Shown here in pieces: positions 22,011 to 33,636 of a DNA stretch of 64,000 nt. Positions within the stretch are counted from its first letter, which is position 1. Every line of letters starts with the position of its first letter. This DNA comes from Rhabditoides inermis (Eukaryota > Nematoda > Chromadorea > Rhabditida > Rhabditidae). A program made the translations under genes and the position numbers. The DNA is taken from the NCBI GenBank assembly GCA_963966185.1, contig CAWZYM010000350.1:62001-126000 (forward strand), written 5' to 3'. A model generated the notes under the pieces. That model was not told where the DNA came from, ran no database searches, and was given only the letters and a program-made list of their open reading frames with translations.

Positions 22011-22559
22011 GTATTTTCTATCGAAATACACTACTTTATATTCCAGACATGAGGCGCAGTAGCGGAGCGAAGGGAATCAGATTGCCATGGCAGCCTACTT
22101 GATGACCCCGACTGGTGAGTGTGAGTGTCTTCTTATTGATGCTCATCGATGTGCCAGTTGAGCAGTAGGGAGGCGGAATGGGTGACACAAATGAGGACGA
22201 GAACAAAGAGAACGACGATACGGGCCCCTTACATGTGCTACCACCACCAACTAGTTTTTATAATAATGAGCTATTTTATATAGCCACAATCTATATTTAT
22301 CGAACATTAACATGAAACAAGAAAGAAACAAGACATTATCAGTGCGGAGAAAGAAACCAAAACAAACACGTAACACCGCTAGCCTGAAAAGGCAGTGAAA
22401 CACCGGTTAGGCCTGAGTGAGTTAGAATCGGAATAAAAAGAAACACACATATAAAACGATCTAACACCTTATTAATTCAGTTAGATATAACATTCCTAAA
22501 TACTAAATCACGATATGACGTCACTATCACAGAGAGAAGAGTCTAAATGTAACCGAATC

Positions 22560-22913
22560 ACAGCAGACGCATCACTCCGGCCGAAGAGGTGGCACCGCGA
22601 CCACGCGCCGCCGGAGGAAGACGGACCGGGCTGAGAGGGGAGGATCTCTCTCTCTCTCTCTCTTCCCCTCTCCTCTGCCCTCTGTCTTTCCCCTCCCTCT
22701 CCATCTCTCTCTCTCTTTCACTCACTCTCTCTCTCTCCCTCTTTCTCATTCACTCATTCCCCCCTCTCTCCCCCTCTCCCATCTCTCTCTTCCCCTCCCC
22801 CCCTCTCTCTCACTCATCCCCCTTATCTCTCCCCCCTCTCTCTCTCTCCCCCTCCCTCCCTCTCTCTCTCTCATTCACTCACTCTCTCTCTCTTCCCCTC
22901 TCCATCTCCTCTC

Positions 22914-22961
<48 letters not shown>

Positions 22962-23003
22962 CCCTCTCTCCCTCTCTCTCCATCTCTCCCCCCTCTCTCT
23001 CTT

Positions 23004-23044
<41 letters not shown>

Positions 23045-24790
23045 CCCTCTCTCCCCCCCTCTCTCTCTCTTCCTCTCTCTCTCTCCTCTCTCTCTCTCCT
23101 CCCCCCTCTCCACTCACTTCTCCAGCAGCTTCTCCCTCCCCGTCTCCTCCCCCCTCCTGTCGTCATGCTCCCACACCTTGACGGGTGCGTTCAAAATCTC
23201 CGCCGTCAACTCCTGCAATCAATCGATTTGTCATATTTCCCGTCAATCAATTGATCGATTAAATAAATATTAAAGGGAGTGTACACTGTGAATTCCGAAG
23301 TTGAGTTAGCACCGGGATGTGAAAATATGTTGAAAACGACTCAGTTTTGTCAATACAAATATTTTCTGAAAATGTCTGCAAGTTGGTGAAAATTGAGTGC
23401 AAAATGTATCAAAATGAAGAAATTGGTGCCAATTGGTGCCAATTTTCAATGTTCAACAGAATTTTTCATCGACTTATAGTTATCTCCGACACAAAGTTGC
23501 ATTGACAAAAGTACATCATTTTCAACATATTTTCACATACCGGTGCTAACACAACTTCGAAATTCAGAGTGTACACTCCCTTTAAGTAATCTATTTCGCA
23601 TCCTTTCGAGTCCATTAATCGATCAATACAATTAACAAAAAAACAATATTTATCTCATCCTTTCACGTCAATCAATTGATCGTATCAAAACATACAAAGC
23701 AATATATTTAACATCTTTTCTCGTCAATCAATCGATCGAACTTAATAATATCAATTCAATCCACTCGCAAAACAAACGACCGACAGATACTCCACCCAGA
23801 CTAAACCCTTTGTGTTTCATTTCCGTTGTCGGCATTAAATCAAGTGAGATGAAAAACCCCACCCCCATGTCGATCCTTTTCTTCTCCGTCTTCTTGGCCT
23901 GCGTCTGCTCGTTCAGCCCCTTCTCCTTCTCAGCCGGCGCGTCTTCGAGGGTGAACTGCACGGCGCGGCCTGCCGAACAATAGCATTTAGCATACATCCC
24001 AATTCAAACCATTGCTTTACTGAAAGGACTCTACCGTGCATAGATACAGTGATCACTACGTCATGCGTTCGACAATAGGAGCATCACACGCACGCACTCG
24101 CCGTCTCATCTCTCCAAACAATTCCGAGCAAGCATTCGAATCGACAACCTAGGTACCTAGGAAACCGACCGTCAATGTGGAGGTGCGCAAAGTGGTGGAC
24201 GATGCGGCGCGCCTCTTCTCCGGGTAGTAGGAGACGGACGGTGCCCGAGTGGCCGGTCGCGGCCTCGGCACGCGCCCCGGGCGAACACGCGAACACGCCC
24301 ATCTGGAGAGGGCTGGCATTATCAAAAGACAATAGAGAACCTCATTGATTTTTTAAAATGATTGATTGATTGAATAGAGAACGTGATAGTTGTGATAAGA
24401 AAGAGATGGTGAACAACCAGTTTCCGCTCCTATCACCTGACTGGATTGTGCGGACAGTCTCATACGAGGCGAAAAGTCAAAGGTTCATCCAGAATATAGT
24501 ATCAGAAAAATACAATACAGAGTACATATAGCTATTCCGGATTAATCCCTGACTCTCTGTGAACATTTTCGTCTATGAATACTACGTTTCATCAAAGTAA
24601 TTACGCACGACGCCGGGTGATGAATACAATGCATCCGTTTGAACACACCCAAAATCATACACTACGATCACCAAAGCCGAGGTTTCTTTTAAAAAAAAAA
24701 CGTACTCACCAACATGTGTGCAGTGACATCGGTCGGGACGCCGGCGATGGAAAGGCGAGAGAGGGAGGAGCAGAGAGACGAGGCGGACTG
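22560..24790 (-). CDS. Unrecognised spliced gene, partial model
   Basis: On the minus strand exon 24710-24787 reads SASSLCSSLSRLSIAGVPTD and VTAHML. Exon 24149-24302 follows in frame with MGVFACSPGARAEAATGHSG and ends DGRFPRYLG. Exon 23873-23969 continues RAVQFTLEDAPAEKEKGLNE and a Lys-rich TQAKKTEKKRID. A later exon at 23114-23212 reads ELTAEILNAPVKVWEHDDRR and ends EKLLEK at a TGA, or at an overlapping GTGAGT donor. The first block loosely suggests an RRM-type start (IaGVPtDvT), but no RNP motif is clear. The 5' end is not resolved. Intron CT/GA arrays at 22640-23110 separate it from its neighbour. Confidence 0.45.
22640..23110. repeat. (CT)n/(CCT)n array
   Basis: Some 470 bp of CT-rich microsatellite in an intron or 3' flank of the minus-strand gene. 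Confidence 0.95.
23273..23582. mobile_element. Palindromic MITE, TA target
   Basis: Terminal inverted repeats of about 67 bp start AAGGGAGTGTACACT, and each end is flanked by TA (23271-23272 and 23583-23584). Size, TA duplication and lack of coding fit a Tc1/mariner-type MITE. Confidence 0.75.
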
Positions 24791-25039
24791 CAATGGACAA
24801 TGGTCCGATCTCATCACGACACAACCACGACTTTCGCGGTCTACTATGATATTTTAATCGACTCAATCAGTTTTTGTGTGCAAGGGCGCCTCTGGTCAAT
24901 TGTCTCCATTGGAGGGGTTCTTGCAATTACGCTTTTCCATACAAAAAGGCTTGATGAACAGCGCAGCAAGAGCGTGGCCGCGGACACCGACGCGACACGA
25001 TGGAATACTTACGCTTCCCGGCGCTACACTGTGAATAAT

Positions 25040-25968
25040 TACAACCAGCGCGGCAGCGCTGGTTGGTTTGTGTTAACCCTAGTCGCGCGCTAGAATCGGC
25101 AAAAGGCGATTGAACGAAAGGTTCCTTAGAATCTTTACGAGAACAATGTGATGCTGATAAATGTTATCAGAATGTCAGAAAATGGTTAAGTTTCGATTTT
25201 GGTAACGCTAGCTGTTGTAGGAAGCGAGATACGCGCGCGCGCCCCCTGAGGGGCAGGCAATCCCCCGTGTACGGAACGTTTTCTCGGGGGGGGGGGGGGG
25301 GTGGCGCGCACCGGCTGCCCCCAGCAGACAGGAGGTGCACTATCCGCACTGCCTGTGGTTTGCACTGATATCGTTTAGATCGCGGGCTCTGCCGTGCGCA
25401 CAGTAGTGTTGTGGTTAGCGATTGCGCCCGTTGAGACACATGGCTCGAGTTCGGTTCCGGCTGGCGGCGAACCTTTTGTAATATATGATTTTACATAGAA
25501 ATGACATTGGAATTGTAAATTTTCCCATCAGCATTACCTAAACTCTTTTTTTGCAAATTTTATACAATTTTGGACTCAACAAGGTGGGTGAACTGTTGGA
25601 TTTCTTTTAAAAAATGTTTTGTGGTTCATGTTAATGTAGATGGATTTATATGAAATCTAATAAAAGTACATTCATTATCTTTTAAAAGGACTTCCGTAAG
25701 AGAAGAGTTTGTGTTACTCAATGTAATGCAACAAAAGCTCATGCATTTTATCAATCGAAATAGTACACAAACCTGCTCCAATAGTTCAATAAGTTATATA
25801 TAATCGATCGGATACCGAAATTTCCCGACATACAACATTTGCTCGCATTAGTTTTTATTGCAGAAAGAGCAGGTTTGTTTACTATTTCGATTGATAAAAT
25901 GCATGAGCTTTTGTTGCATTACATTGAGTAACACAAACTCTTCTCTTACGGAAGTCCTTTTAAAAGAT
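25040..25968 (-). mobile_element. 929-bp repeat element with foldback arms (copy 1)
   Basis: An inverted near-identical copy of 54208-55141. Both are flanked by a 3-bp AAT/ATT repeat. In element orientation it starts with a 100-bp arm and its inverted partner (ATCTTTTAAAAGGACTTCCG), and ends in a perfect hairpin CCAGCGC-TGCC-GCGCTGG six bases from the end. The middle has a tRNA-like stretch (GTGGTTAGCGATTGCGCC and GAGTTCGGTTCC) and a poly-G tract at about 25287-25303. No transposase is encoded. Confidence 0.75.
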
Positions 25969-25969
25969 A

Positions 25970-26850
25970 ATGATTGATGTTTGAGTTATGATCATATAAT
26001 GCGATACCGGATGAATGTTGAATTGAAATTGAAGGCTTGATGAGAACTCGCACCAGACTAAGCGCTGCCGGCTTGACCAGGTCGACGTGGGTGCTGACCG
26101 CGGCTGTTCTACTGCCGCCCGTCGAAACACGCGGCTTCGATGCGAGCTGGAACGATTAGATAGTCATGCATTCGACTTTCATATCATCATGATGGTGCTG
26201 TCATATTCAGATATAACGATTCCGGATGAACGATTGATTGATTGATCGACGTTTTGATAACAAATGATCGTTTCACACAGTCGCCAATAGGAGATCGAGT
26301 TTCACGCAATAATCGCGAAACAATCATATCGCAAAACGTTCATCCAAACAAATGGCGTAGACTACGCAACAAGAAGTGAGTGAAGTGCAACTCACAGTTT
26401 CGAGCCCCGATCCCGAAGACTCGCGACGGTCCATCTTCAGATCAGCACAGTAGTTTGGGCTACACTTTTGATAGTTTATTCAAAGTTAAATAATTTGAAT
26501 AGTAATACAATGATAAAATACGTTTTGTGAGATAGTAGATACGGAACAAAACCGTTCCAAAGTGTACGCCAAAAAATTTAATGGAGTTCCAGTTCACTAC
26601 AAACTTTATCGGGAAAGAATAACAAAATTACAGGCCTATACAAAACAACAACAGAGAAAAATCATGGGAGTGAAGGGTGATGTGGCTACATAACATACAC
26701 GACAACTATGTAATCAATCAATCAATCTATGTAAATGTAAATGAAAACTACGTGAATGCGAAAAAAAGATCATTGGGAACAAAGGACCGGTGCGAAGAAA
26801 ATTATCAAGTAAGGTAATACAATGTAATTGAGAAAGCAATTCTACAAAAA
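25970..26850. other. Spacer without recognised genes
   Basis: AT-rich sequence with scattered GATTGATT words and no supported frame. Confidence 0.5.
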
Positions 26851-26879
26851 GGAATGCCTTGAAATAAATAACTCGTCAT

Positions 26880-27090
26880 AACCAATTAATAGTAGTGAGA
26901 GAGAGGGAGGTAGACCAGAGTGAGGAGTGGGAGTAGTGGGAGTATGTAATGAATTGATTGTCGATGTATCGGACGAGTGAATGCAGCCAGCCCTCCCACC
27001 TTGCCCTTGCCCCTCCTGCCCCTTCGTTTCTTGCCGACGGCGGCGACGGCGGCTGCGGCCGACACGCAAGAGACGAGACCATCCAGCTGA
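26880..27090 (-). other. Exon-like segment, Ala/Lys/Arg-rich
   Basis: After a CAG acceptor the minus strand reads LDGLVSCVSAAAAVAAVGKK then RRGRRGKGKVGGL. A hydrophobic then strongly basic segment, but without partner exons I can confirm. Function unknown. Confidence 0.25.
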
Positions 27091-27666
27091 ACAGAAGGAG
27101 TTATAGAAAGTTAACAGTGAGTTAACAGTGAGTTATCAGTTAGTCAAAGTATGTTTTAGTGTAGTTATTGGAGGATTCAAAATACGGCAAATGTTTCATA
27201 TCTTGAGAAATATGTTTCATCACAGGGCAATTATAGAAACGAGAGAACAATCGTCACGGGCATTTCTCTCAAAAGTTGAATCGAAAAAAAGCGAATGAAA
27301 CTGAAATCGATCCTAAACAATCCTACAAGAATGAGAACGATGCGCTGCGCTAAAGGAGAAAGAAGGAAAACATAGAGGAGGCAAGCTTTAAAAAAACTCA
27401 CCAGACTGCTCTGAGCTGATTTCCGCTGGCGTACCATGTAGACAGTAGTCACCCTGCGAAAAAAAGTAAAACGTCACGACAACAATTAAAAAAAAATAAA
27501 AAAAATAAAAACAAACTTTAAAAATTTGTAGTGTACAGTGTCGTGTGAATGTGCAAGTTAGTGCAACACTTACCCCTTTGCACAGGTTTTTTTCTTCCTT
27601 TTTTCCTTTTTCTTTTTAATTTTGTTAGATAGATTGTCGTTTTCGGCTATCTGGAAAACTCATCAC

Positions 27667-27692
27667 TTCATCACATGACGTCATGTGATGAA
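27667..27692. promoter_or_regulatory. 26-bp perfect palindrome centred on TGACGTCA
   Basis: The half-site TTCATCACATGAC is followed by its exact reverse complement; the centre is the CRE/ATF consensus TGACGTCA. It lies about 500 bp upstream of the orphan gene at 28.2 kb. Factor binding is inferred. Confidence 0.45.
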
Positions 27693-27825
27693 TTTTCCGA
27701 TTTTCTTGTCTGGGAGCTAATAAACCGGTGCCCGATCAAATGTGGTGCTGTGACGCCTTCTGGCACCATGAGAGTGGTTTGCCACAACACAGGTGCTGGG
27801 TGAATTTTGAAAAAGGTTTACCCCG

Positions 27826-27895
27826 AGGGGGATCGAACCAGCGACCGTGAGATTGACAGACGAACGCTCTATCCACTAAGCCGCGCCCCGCATAC
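27826..27895 (-). repeat. tRNA-like sequence (tRNA-derived SINE head or pseudo-tRNA)
   Basis: The minus strand reads GGCTTAGTGGATAGAGCGTT (box A region) and CGCTGGTTCGATCCCC (box B, GGTTCGATCCC). The acceptor and T stems do not pair well, so I do not call a functional tRNA. Confidence 0.5.
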
Positions 27896-28196
27896 GATAT
27901 TATCCAACTTTTGCGTATTCATAGCTATTGCGCTTATCCCTCTGTCTTGGAATCAATCTCGAATACGAGAGGCACGGATCGGGATTCGAATTAGCATATG
28001 CGCACTGACGCGACTCGACGCGTTGGACATGCAATTAGCATACACTCAGCCCATCGCGAACTCATTGTAGTCACGTTCAAAGCGCGCACGTATACACGCG
28101 CCGTGCAGTTTTCTGTTTGTTATCGGCCGTTTATCGATGATTAGTAATGATGATTTGTGCAGGATTTCGCATTTCGACATTGCCAATCCACCCGCC

Positions 28197-28276
28197 ATGT
28201 CTGTCTCCGAAGGATCGAGCGACGATTCGGTTGCTTCTTCCCACTCCGACCAGGTGCGTGTCTCTCTCCCCCCTCT

Positions 28277-28330
<54 letters not shown>

Positions 28331-29086
28331 CTTCCTCCCTCTCTTCTTCCTCTCTCTCCCCCTCTCTCTCTCAATCTTTCTTTCTTCGGGTGACTTCAGC
28401 AGAGATCGATAATCAATCTATATCGAGTCGATAATCGATAGAGAAATGTTACCTTTATCCTTTATGTCGAGCTCGTCAAAGCACGGCACAAAGCGCCCGC
28501 TTCTTCTAACCGCTGAACGTGGCTGGGGCGATAGAGGTCCTTGATTGAATGGGCTATTGGGCGAAGAATCCAATCAACATGTGAACAAAATTGTCAATGT
28601 GATTCTCCCGCTCCCCCCCCCCTCTCTCTCTCTCCTCCTCTCTCCCCTTCCTCCCTCTATCTCTCTCTCTCTCCCTCTTTCTTTCTTCGGGTGACGTGCA
28701 CTCTCCAGCTGACCTGAAAATATCGAAAAATCGATAAATATCGAATCGTAATCGATAGAGAAGTGGCACCTTTGTGTCGAGCTCGTCAAAGCACGGCACA
28801 AAGCGGCGCGCAATAGTAGGCAGTAAGATCGATGTCTCCCTCATCGCCCACCTGAAAAAGGGGCGGGGTCAGAGGGGGCGTGACCCGCTTCTTCTAACCG
28901 CTGAACGTGGCTGTAGAGAAAGAGGTCCTTGATCGAAATGTGCGAAGAATCCAGTAAACATGACTGTCAATGTGATTCTCTCCCTCTCTTCCTCCCTCTC
29001 CCCCTTCTCTCTCCCCCCCCCCTTCCTCTCTCTCTCTTCCTCCCCCTCCCTCTTATCTCTCTCTTATTTCCCTTCCTCTTTCACCT

Positions 29087-29122
<36 letters not shown>

Positions 29123-30198
29123 TCTCTCCCTATCTCGCTCTCTGATGCGCTTGTTTCAGATCTACGACAACGACGGTCTAATGAAGGGGGAGATCGTGTC
29201 GAGGGTTCTGGGCTGTTTTCTGCAGCTGTACCCCGGACATGTCGAGATCTCCAGTGTGGAGCAGTTCAAGGTGTGTTAGGGCGAGGTCAATTGTGTATCA
29301 GAAAGTCGTTTTTGATACGAGAAGGGACTCTCTGAAGATATTTCTAAGGGTTGGCGCCAGCAAAAGTTGAGTCTGACCTCTAGTTTATTATGAGATAGCA
29401 TAGCGTATGTTACATGATCAATGTCAAGTGAAGTACTCATTTTGTTGTACCGCAATAAAGCAGTACCATGGACAACGAAAGTTTCGCTTCTCGTTCAGAG
29501 TTCTTATACACAAAGTTTGATTCGCACCCAGTTAGCGTAGTGGTAACGCTCTCGCTTGGCACGAATTTGATCGCGGAAAAAACCTCATTTGCGGGATCAC
29601 TCATAAATCTATAATACGGTGGTTCTTGCCGATCCCGCAGCGTTTTTGCTAACTTGGAACATTTCTATTCTATGGAAACGTTCACACGGCGTTGATTAAT
29701 AGTTGTGAATCAAGCATGAGTAGACGATGTACGGTCTGAACATTTGAGATGCGTCGAGCGCAGGCGAGTGGAGAGACGTCGACGGTGCAGGTTGCACACA
29801 GCGAGCAGCACTTTGTCTTCCTGCGGTGGGTTCCACTTCTCTCTCTCTTTCTCTCTCTTTCTCTTTTTCTCTCTTTCTCTCTCTCAACCTACTCTTTTCA
29901 GCTACTGCAAGCATACGGACAGTGTGCTGCTGGCAGACAGTCTGGACAGGGAGGGGGACATCACCACCTGGGTGAGTGCGTCATATTTGGGGTACTATGC
30001 AAGTCGCGGAGCCTGTAGGAGGTTTCTAAGATACAGCTTATCTCTTCCCACTCTCTCTCTCTCTCTCACTCTCTCTCTAAATCTCTCTGTCTTTCAGTAC
30101 ACGGACGATCTGCTGCGGCAGATGCGGTGTGCGTACGGGCATTTATTTATTGACGGGGTCATCCCCGTCAATATTCTGGACGTAGATCGGCAGGTGGA

Positions 30199-30241
<43 letters not shown>

Positions 30242-30797
30242 ACCGTATCGAACAGGCGCCCAATGAGCGGACCTGTGGCAGGCGCGCAATCGGCGCATGT
30301 CTCGCGTTCCTGCGCAATGATGACCCGACAGTGTGGGTTTTCTTTTCAGAGGGGCGGGGTCTCAGTGGGCGTGGCTTTGCAATGGACGTGATGCTTTCAG
30401 GGTCGAGTGAAATCTGGATGCGCTACAGGAGGTAGTGGAGCGCGCGCTGGATGGTAGCGCCGACTGGAACTACCTCCAGACGGTGTCCCTCGGAGGGTGA
30501 GTCTCTATCTCTTTTTATCTCTTTCTCTCTCTCTCTCTCCACGTAATTAGGCGTGTACTTGTTAGATGAGTGTGGACGTTGCCTCACAACATGCCGCCTA
30601 GCTTTCTCCATGATGATAGGACTACCGTATGTCGCGTCTACCGTGTTCATTTCAGTGTGCGGACCGCACAGTCACCTGTCAAGACTCTCCTCCGTCCGCA
30701 TGCTTCGCCATCCGGAGTGAAAATGTGCCGGTCAGTCCGCGTAGATTATTTATTTCAATTGTTTCAGTTATTTTTGAGCGCATTCCCTACGAAATCG

Positions 30798-30855
<58 letters not shown>

Positions 30856-31050
30856 TCAGTGAGGGCGACGCGGTGATTGGAGACGGCTCGCAGAAGCCTA
30901 CTCTCGCACAGGTGAGACAAGGCGTAGACTGTAGACGCATTCTCGCGCGACACGCGTCATCTGTATCTGGCCCCGCCCACGTAGCCCCACCCACTTTGTC
31001 TCGCTCGCCTTGCCCCGCACTCTTTGTCCCGCCTATTTCAGTTGCATTAG
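28197..31050 (+). CDS. Ten-exon orphan gene, complete model
   Basis: Exons 28197-28253, 29160-29270, 29791-29825, 29902-29971, 30098-30193, 30256-30330, 30429-30496, 30656-30730, 30860-30911 and 31042-31050 keep one frame for 215 residues and a TAG. Most introns end in TTTCAG or a close variant. The protein starts MSVSEGSSDDSVASSHSDQ, then IYDNDGLMKGEIVSRVLGCF, YCKHTDSVLLADSLDREGDI, MRCAYGHLFIDGVIPVNILD and APNERTCGRRAIGACLAFLR. No signal peptide or membrane segment. I do not recognise a domain. Intron 1 holds degraded M1-aminopeptidase-like scraps on the other strand, and one intron ends in a (GATT)n repeat touching the splice acceptor. A paralogous first exon is at 7318. Confidence 0.7.
28450..28840 (-). 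pseudogene. Two degraded M1 aminopeptidase-like scraps
   Basis: Minus strand near 28759-28830 reads ARRFVPCFDELDTK, and near 28450-28490 a shorter copy of the same block; both match the exon at 7551-7622. They sit inside intron 1 of the orphan gene. Confidence 0.5.
29525..29580 (+). repeat. SINE head fragment
   Basis: GTTAGCGTAGTGGTAACGCT followed by CTCGCTTGGCACG, a box A-type sequence shared with 10350. Confidence 0.5.
30798..30855. repeat. (GATT)n microsatellite abutting a 3' splice site
   Basis: About 13 uninterrupted GATT units run directly into the TTTCAG acceptor of exon 9 of the orphan gene. Confidence 0.95.
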
Positions 31051-31205
31051 TACCAGCCGTTGCATTGGTTGATGCATCATTAGACAATTGTTTGAATATG
31101 ACATGGTGATCTATGTCAATAATCGGTGATAATTATAACTAATTTATTTTAACAAGTTTAGACATCATAGTCATAGAGACCGAAAACGGGTCCTCTAAAA
31201 GACTT

Positions 31206-31931
31206 CTAAGAAGAGCCGTCCCTTTTGATGTTGAGCAGTCCCGCCTTCTGCAAAAGCTTTCATCTATCATCAATCGATATCAATCGATATCAATCGATTT
31301 CGATCGATATCCGACTCACGTTCTCGACCTGCTCGCCCGGCTGCGCAGTAAGCAGCCTGATCCGCAACGGACACGCGAGACGCGTCTGAGAAAACAGTCT
31401 CTCTCTCTCTCTCCCTCTCTCTCTCTCTCTCTTTCTCTCTCCCCCTCTTTCACCTTGTTGTCCTCCGCGCGCTTGAAGCACGCCTTGGCGTCTTCTCCGA
31501 ACATCGCCTCGGCGTACTGTATGAGCAGCTTGTCGGCCGCTCGCTTGCACAGCTCGCCTGTAAGAGAAACGTATTCGTAGAGTTACTGCATTCCGGATTA
31601 CGGTATCCTGGATCACTGTAACATACCGTTCCTCCTAACCGTCAGCTTGATGAGCGATCCGGGTTCGATGAGCGCGTAGGTGGGCGAGACCCGGAACGCC
31701 GTGTTGTTGGAGCTCCGCACCTGATCAGGGGTGTGAGCTATCAGGACATTCGCGGTGGGACCCACCTTAACGGCGAGAAGAATCTTGCTGCAGTTGACAA
31801 CAGCGTGGGTGCTACTGCCTCCACTTGGCAGAAAAGAAGCCTCCTAAACAATTAGCGCTTGCCCCTCCCCCGCCCTCTCTCTCTCTCTGCCCCTCTCTCT
31901 GTATGTTTCTCTCTCTCTCTCACTCTCTCTC

Positions 31932-31976
<45 letters not shown>

Positions 31977-32020
31977 TGCGAGGAGATTTGCAGCAGGTTG
32001 TCCGTCGGGGTGCTCGACTC
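31206..32020 (-). CDS. Small MSP-domain protein (nematode SSP-like)
   Basis: Six exons, 32020-31976, 31843-31766, 31720-31627, 31557-31454, 31385-31320 and 31247-31206, splice in frame to a TAG. The order of motifs is that of nematode MSP-domain small proteins: [75 protein letters not shown]. These are the strands of the immunoglobulin-like MSP fold, with the characteristic SNN, FRV.P and IEPG turns. Such proteins are mostly sperm cytoskeletal or signalling components in worms. The initiating exon upstream of 32020 was not found. It is divergent from the AT-hook gene that starts about 175 bp away. Confidence 0.85.
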
Positions 32021-32194
32021 CTGAAAAACATAATTATGTTTGCCACAGTTCGTTACATAGTAATAGTGGGCGGTACATAAGTGGGCGGTACCGTGGATGG
32101 ACGCGACGGCACCGGTTTGACTTTAACACAGACGGGAAATGATCCTGCGCAATGAACAAGTGCAACAAGTGGAAGCAATTCGTAGGCGGTTAGC

Positions 32195-33636
32195 ATGAAA
32201 AGCAGAGACGACATGTTTCACATTGTCGTTGTTCAGGTTCTGGCCGAGGTGGAGGAGATGAAGTCGTTGCTGACGAGCGGAAGTTGCAAGGTGGCGCGCG
32301 GTCCGGGACGGCCTCGCCAGCAAGTACAGACAGCGGTCAGCCAGGCTGCGGACAGTGACGACGATCAGGCGAGCGTGGTGGGTCACCCTATGTTCACCCA
32401 CCGTAACCCTAATCGAGTGGAGTAGGTCAAATTATTCTTCTACTGTAATCCTATGCGAGTGGAGTTGGTCTAATTACTATCCTACCGTAACCCTAAGCGC
32501 ATGGAGTTAATCAAATTATTCTCCTACCGTAACCCAAAGCGAGTGTGGTTCATCAAATGATTCTCCTGCCGTAACACTAAGTGAGTGGAGTTGGTCAAAT
32601 TATTCTCTTACCGTAACCCTAAGCGAGTGAAGTTGGTCAAATTATTCTCCTACGGTAACACTAAGAGAGTGGAGTTGGTCAAATTATTCTCCTACCGTAA
32701 TCCTAAGCGATTGGAGTAGATCAAATTATTTTCCTATCGTAACCCTGAGTGGAGTTAACCAAATTAATCCCCTAAGCGAGTCTAGTAAATAAATGAAAAT
32801 CCCAAACGAACAGAGTATATCAAACTGTTATCGATCATAATCGTGTTTGAATAGTGAACCTCAAACTACTCTATGATCTCAAAGGAATGCTACTTACAGT
32901 ACATTTCAGCTCTCCGGCTCTGGCCGCGTGAAGATTGTGCGCAAGTTGAGGGTGACGGTGGCGCCGAATTCGCGAGTACATCGGCCTACCGCTCGCGAGC
33001 GCAAGCTGTTCCCGTGCAGCCTCTGCAACATGGTGCGCAAAACTTTCCTTAAACTCAATTCACTCGGATACAGTAGGTGCGACCACATAACACAAATTCT
33101 GACTTTAGGGGGTGGGGTGCAGGTTCATATTAGTATTTGTGAACGTATATCGTGTATGGATGTGTTTTTGTCGTTCACCGAATGTATTGAGTAATATAAA
33201 ATAAATCAAAATGATTCAGATTTACTTTTGGCTATGGATGCTTTCAGAAAGGGTTCCCGGAGAAGCGGAAGCATGCGTGGGTGCATGTCAAGGGCCGCCG
33301 TTTCTGCTGCAACCAGCCGCGGTTCGGCTATCCTGTACTTCCATGCGGCTTCGCCTCGTGCCGTGAGTGGAAAGGGGGCGGGGCCTGAAAGGGCGGGCAC
33401 AGCATATTTCTTATCATATGCTGATTGCAGAGCCGGGCATGGTGGAGAGGCACCTGCGAGGTCGGCACAGGATGACTGCCGAGCAGGCCGCTGCCATCAA
33501 GATCGTCGACCACGCCACGCTGCCCGACAAGGTCAAGGAGCTCGAGGACATCATTAAGAAGTGCTTCGAAGAAGAGGAGGACGAGTCCGTGTTCCGTCGG
33601 CTGCAGCACATTGGTAGTAGGTGTTGTGTGATGTAA
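32195..33636 (+). CDS. AT-hook/C2H2 zinc-finger protein with CaaX-like end (duplication B)
   Basis: Exons 32195-32377, 32910-33032, 33248-33362 and 33431-33636 join in frame. The first ATG in the frame is MKSRDDMFHIVVVQ; an internal TTCAG at 32236 could instead be an acceptor. Exon 1 holds an AT-hook core (ARGPGRPRQQ). The rest holds KLFPCSLCNM, KRKHAWVHVKGRRFCCNQ and a C2H2-like finger (LPCGFASC then VERHLRGRHRM). The end is acidic (FEEEEDESVFRR) and then CCVM. AT-hook and finger point to a nuclear DNA-binding protein; a CaaX end would be unusual for one. The 3' copy of this gene is at 17.5 kb, where the AT-hook exon is missing. Confidence 0.7.
32395..32780. repeat. 42-bp minisatellite, about nine units
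   Basis: Units of the form CCTACCGTAACCCTAAGCGA followed by GTGGAGTTGGTCAAATTATT, within the first intron of the AT-hook gene. Copies differ by a few bases. Confidence 0.9.

Larger units (their letters stand above)
18250..22220. repeat. Segmental duplication, copy A
   Basis: Together with the zinc-finger exons this region matches 32910-35443 and, after the 12.5-kb insertion there, 47969-48205. Matching blocks are 18250-18960 with 33640-34260, 20505-20975 with 34320-34798, 21333-21971 with 34799-35443, and 21972-22220 with 47972-48205. Copy A has extra sequence at 18970-20505 and 20976-21332. Confidence 0.85.

Noticed and set aside
27826..27895. Functional tRNA gene
   Set aside because: Box A and B are good but acceptor and T stems do not pair; more likely tRNA-derived. 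Same for 48722-48790 and the stretch near 11080-11110.
32395..32780. CRISPR-like array
   Set aside because: Units are contiguous 42-bp repeats with no unique spacers, inside a eukaryotic intron.
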